34,310 bases of DNA from RGIG8748 sp045539515. GTDB lineage: Bacteria > Bacillota > Clostridia > UMGS1810. How positions within the stretch are numbered: the stretch's first letter is position 1; every line of letters begins with the position of its first letter. Positions 33,032 to 34,310 of this stretch are shown piece by piece. Made by a program: the position numbers and the translations under genes. Under the pieces are notes generated by a model that worked only from the letters and a program-made list of their open reading frames with translations, made no database searches and was not told the DNA's origin. Location of the stretch: the NCBI GenBank assembly GCA_045539515.1, contig JAZQFN010000070.1:1-34310 (forward strand), given 5' to 3'.

Positions 33032-34057
33032 GTGAATAAGCGTAAACTTGCAATTATCATCTCAGTAATTATAGCTTTGCTGGCCGTAGCTTTGTTTGTG
33101 TTTGTAATTCCCTTTACTCTGGATATGACAAACACACCAATCTCCGACAAAAGTGAAGACGTTCTTTTTGTAATTGAAGATAATACATCTACATTGGAAA
33201 TCGGAACACTCTTAAAAGAAAATTCTCTTATAAGAAGTTCCATTGCATTTTTTATTAAAACCAAAACAGGAGATGGAGCTCCCATAACAAGCGGAACATA
33301 TACATTAAACCGTAATATGACCCTTGAGGAAATTATCAGTAAACTTACAGAACCCAAAGCCTTAATAAAAACCGTAACCATCACTTTTCCCGAAGGTTAT
33401 ACCGTAGAACAAATGGCACAGTTGCTTGAAGATAAAAATATGACAACTGCAGACGAATTTTTAAAGGCATTAGAAGATGACTATGAGTTTGAATTTATAA
33501 AACAAATACCTCAAGGTAAATACAACTATAAACTTCAGGGATTTTTATTCCCGAGTACCTATGATTTTTATGAAGGTTCATCCGCACACGATATTATACA
33601 TAAGATGCTCAGTCAATTCGAAGTGGTATATCTTGCAAATGCTTCCAACTACAGCAACATTTTTGAAGTTGTAACTAAAGCATCAATGATAGAAAAAGAA
33701 GCTAAGCTTGACAGCGAAAGACCAACAGTTGCCGGAGTAATTGAAAACCGTATTGAAAAAAATATGCTTTTCCAAATTGATGCCACCGTTTTGTACGCAG
33801 CTACCAACGGACTCTACAATCAATCGGAAAGCAGATATATAGCAGATCAGATTGCAAATCTTGATTCCCCCTACAATACTTATAAATATGCCGGTCTTCC
33901 TGCAGGGCCTATCTGTAATCCCGGTCTTACTTCTATTGCTGCAGCATTAAATCCCGAGGACCATTCATATTTGTATTATCACACTGATACCACCAAAAAC
34001 GATGGTTCACATATCTTTACAGAATCACTTAATGAACATGTAGCCACAATGAGATAA
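33032..34057 (+). CDS. mltG: Endolytic murein transglycosylase MltG
   Basis: MltG (YceG) cleaves nascent peptidoglycan strands at the membrane and sets glycan length. The 341-residue product has one N-terminal membrane helix (about residues 6-28, LAIIISVIIALLAVALFVFV), a LysM-like domain (about 40-125), and the catalytic domain with LQGFLFPSTYDF, ASMIEKEAK (its Glu is the catalytic residue of the family), FQIDATVLYA, and SPYNTYKYAGLPAGPICNPG. It ends with the YLYYHTD and HIFTESLNEH strands. The start is GTG, with AAAGG 8 bp upstream. In-frame ATGs just upstream are in other frames and hit stops at once. The ABC-ATPase terminator lies directly before it. Confidence 0.95.
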   Translation: MNKRKLAIIISVIIALLAVALFVFVIPFTLDMTNTPISDKSEDVLFVIEDNTSTLEIGTLLKENSLIRSSIAFFIKTKTGDGAPITSGTYTLNRNMTLEEIISKLTEPKALIKTVTITFPEGYTVEQMAQLLEDKNMTTADEFLKALEDDYEFEFIKQIPQGKYNYKLQGFLFPSTYDFYEGSSAHDIIHKMLSQFEVVYLANASNYSNIFEVVTKASMIEKEAKLDSERPTVAGVIENRIEKNMLFQIDATVLYAATNGLYNQSESRYIADQIANLDSPYNTYKYAGLPAGPICNPGLTSIAAALNPEDHSYLYYHTDTTKNDGSHIFTESLNEHVATMR

Positions 34058-34061
34058 TTGT

Positions 34062-34092
34062 AAAGGCAGCTGAATTATAATCAGCTGCCTTT
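34062..34092 (+). terminator. Hairpin after mltG, probable terminator
   Basis: A perfect 12-bp inverted repeat, AAAGGCAGCTGA (34062-34073) with TCAGCTGCCTTT (34081-34092), has a 7-base loop just 4 bp past the mltG stop. The U-tract is only three bases, because the next hairpin begins at once. Confidence 0.75.
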
Positions 34093-34258
34093 CAGCGTGT
34101 CGATAAAGTCGACACGCTGAGGAGACGAACGAAAATGGACGCAGGCGAGGAAGCGCGAAGCAGGCAGTACAAAAGTACGGCAATGAGCGATGACAAAGCA
34201 AGCAAAGTGTGTAAAATAGCGGATTTTGGCATTTATGACAAAAGCTACAGAAATGAAA
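34092..34258. repeat. GC-richer hairpin-headed block, candidate dispersed repeat or small RNA
   Basis: It opens with a perfect 12-bp inverted repeat, TCAGCGTGTCGA/TCGACACGCTGA (34092-34103 with 34109-34120). A purine-rich stretch with motifs such as GCAGGC twice and GTAC-AAAA-GTAC follows. Composition differs sharply from the AT-rich neighbours. An open frame on the minus strand (34025-34267) is Cys/Phe/Leu/Arg-rich and does not look like a real protein. It is bounded on the right by a strong terminator, so it might be transcribed. I infer a repeat-family element; only a genome-wide search can show copies. Confidence 0.45.
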
Positions 34259-34310
34259 AAAGCTCATTAGTAATGATGTAATATTTCTTACTAATGAGCT
34301 TTCATTTTTT
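34259..34310 (+). terminator. Strong hairpin terminator at the right end
   Basis: A perfect stem of about 14-15 bp (34259-34273 with 34288-34302, AAGCTCATTAGTAA in the left arm) has a 14-base loop and is followed by CATTTTTT to the end of the window. The A run before the stem makes it able to work on both strands, so it may also serve a leftward gene outside the window. Confidence 0.85.

Noticed and set aside
34025..34267. 80-codon minus-strand reading frame at the right end
   Set aside because: Its Cys/Phe/Leu/Arg-rich product overlaps mltG's end and two hairpins; this looks like a repeat read in an accidental open frame.

Overview
The window looks like a chromosomal segment from a low-GC, Gram-positive (monoderm) Bacillota, most likely a member of class Clostridia. 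The reasons are the gene order rpmH-rnpA-yidD-yidC-jag-mnmE-mnmG-rsmG-noc-parA-parB next to the replication origin, the cell-division set sepF/ylmH/divIVA, a miaB-ricA-like-mutS-mutL block, strong AGGAGG-type ribosome binding sites and AT-rich consensus sigma-A promoters. I cannot assign genus or family from the sequence. No rRNA, tRNA, CRISPR array, transposase or prophage gene is visible.

Layout. From 28269 down to 148 every gene is on the minus strand. In transcription order these are: the rpmH-rnpA-yidD-yidC-jag membrane-insertion and RNA-processing group; the tRNA/rRNA modification genes mnmE, mnmG and rsmG; the chromosome-segregation genes noc, parA and parB, with two parS sites between noc and parA; a small membrane coiled-coil protein; serS; miaB, a RicA/YlbF-like protein, mutS, mutL and miaA (tRNA ms2i6A modification plus mismatch repair); an HlyD-like membrane protein; yggS, sepF, ylmH and divIVA (division and cell-wall cluster); a zinc-ribbon, proline-rich membrane protein; rsmD-coaD; a small coiled-coil protein; and proB-proA. 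From 28654 to the right end all genes are on the plus strand: an RsuA-type pseudouridine synthase, tex, an orphan sugar-ABC ATPase (UgpC/MsmK type) with its own promoter and terminator, and mltG.

How it fits together. This is mostly housekeeping DNA: ribosome and tRNA maturation, membrane protein insertion, segregation, division-site selection, mismatch repair, CoA and proline synthesis. Genes are packed into operons with 1-11 nt overlaps or short gaps (parA/parB, mutS/mutL, miaA/hlyD-like, yidD/rnpA, coaD/rsmD). Perfect TTGACA-17-TATAAT promoters stand before rpmH and before rsmD. Several intrinsic terminators sit directly in front of a downstream ribosome binding site (rnpA, mnmE, proB, mltG), which suggests expression by read-through.

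What is unusual. (1) The rpmH-rnpA gap encodes a dense run of abutting helices, including a three-way junction ending in a U-tract; it looks like a structured RNA or attenuator I do not recognise. (2) dnaA is not on the other side of rpmH, although a perfect DnaA box remains there. (3) One parS is nested in a longer inverted repeat downstream of noc. (4) The right end carries a GC-richer, hairpin-bounded block that looks like a dispersed repeat or small RNA. (5) A short in-frame reading frame lies between parB and the next gene.
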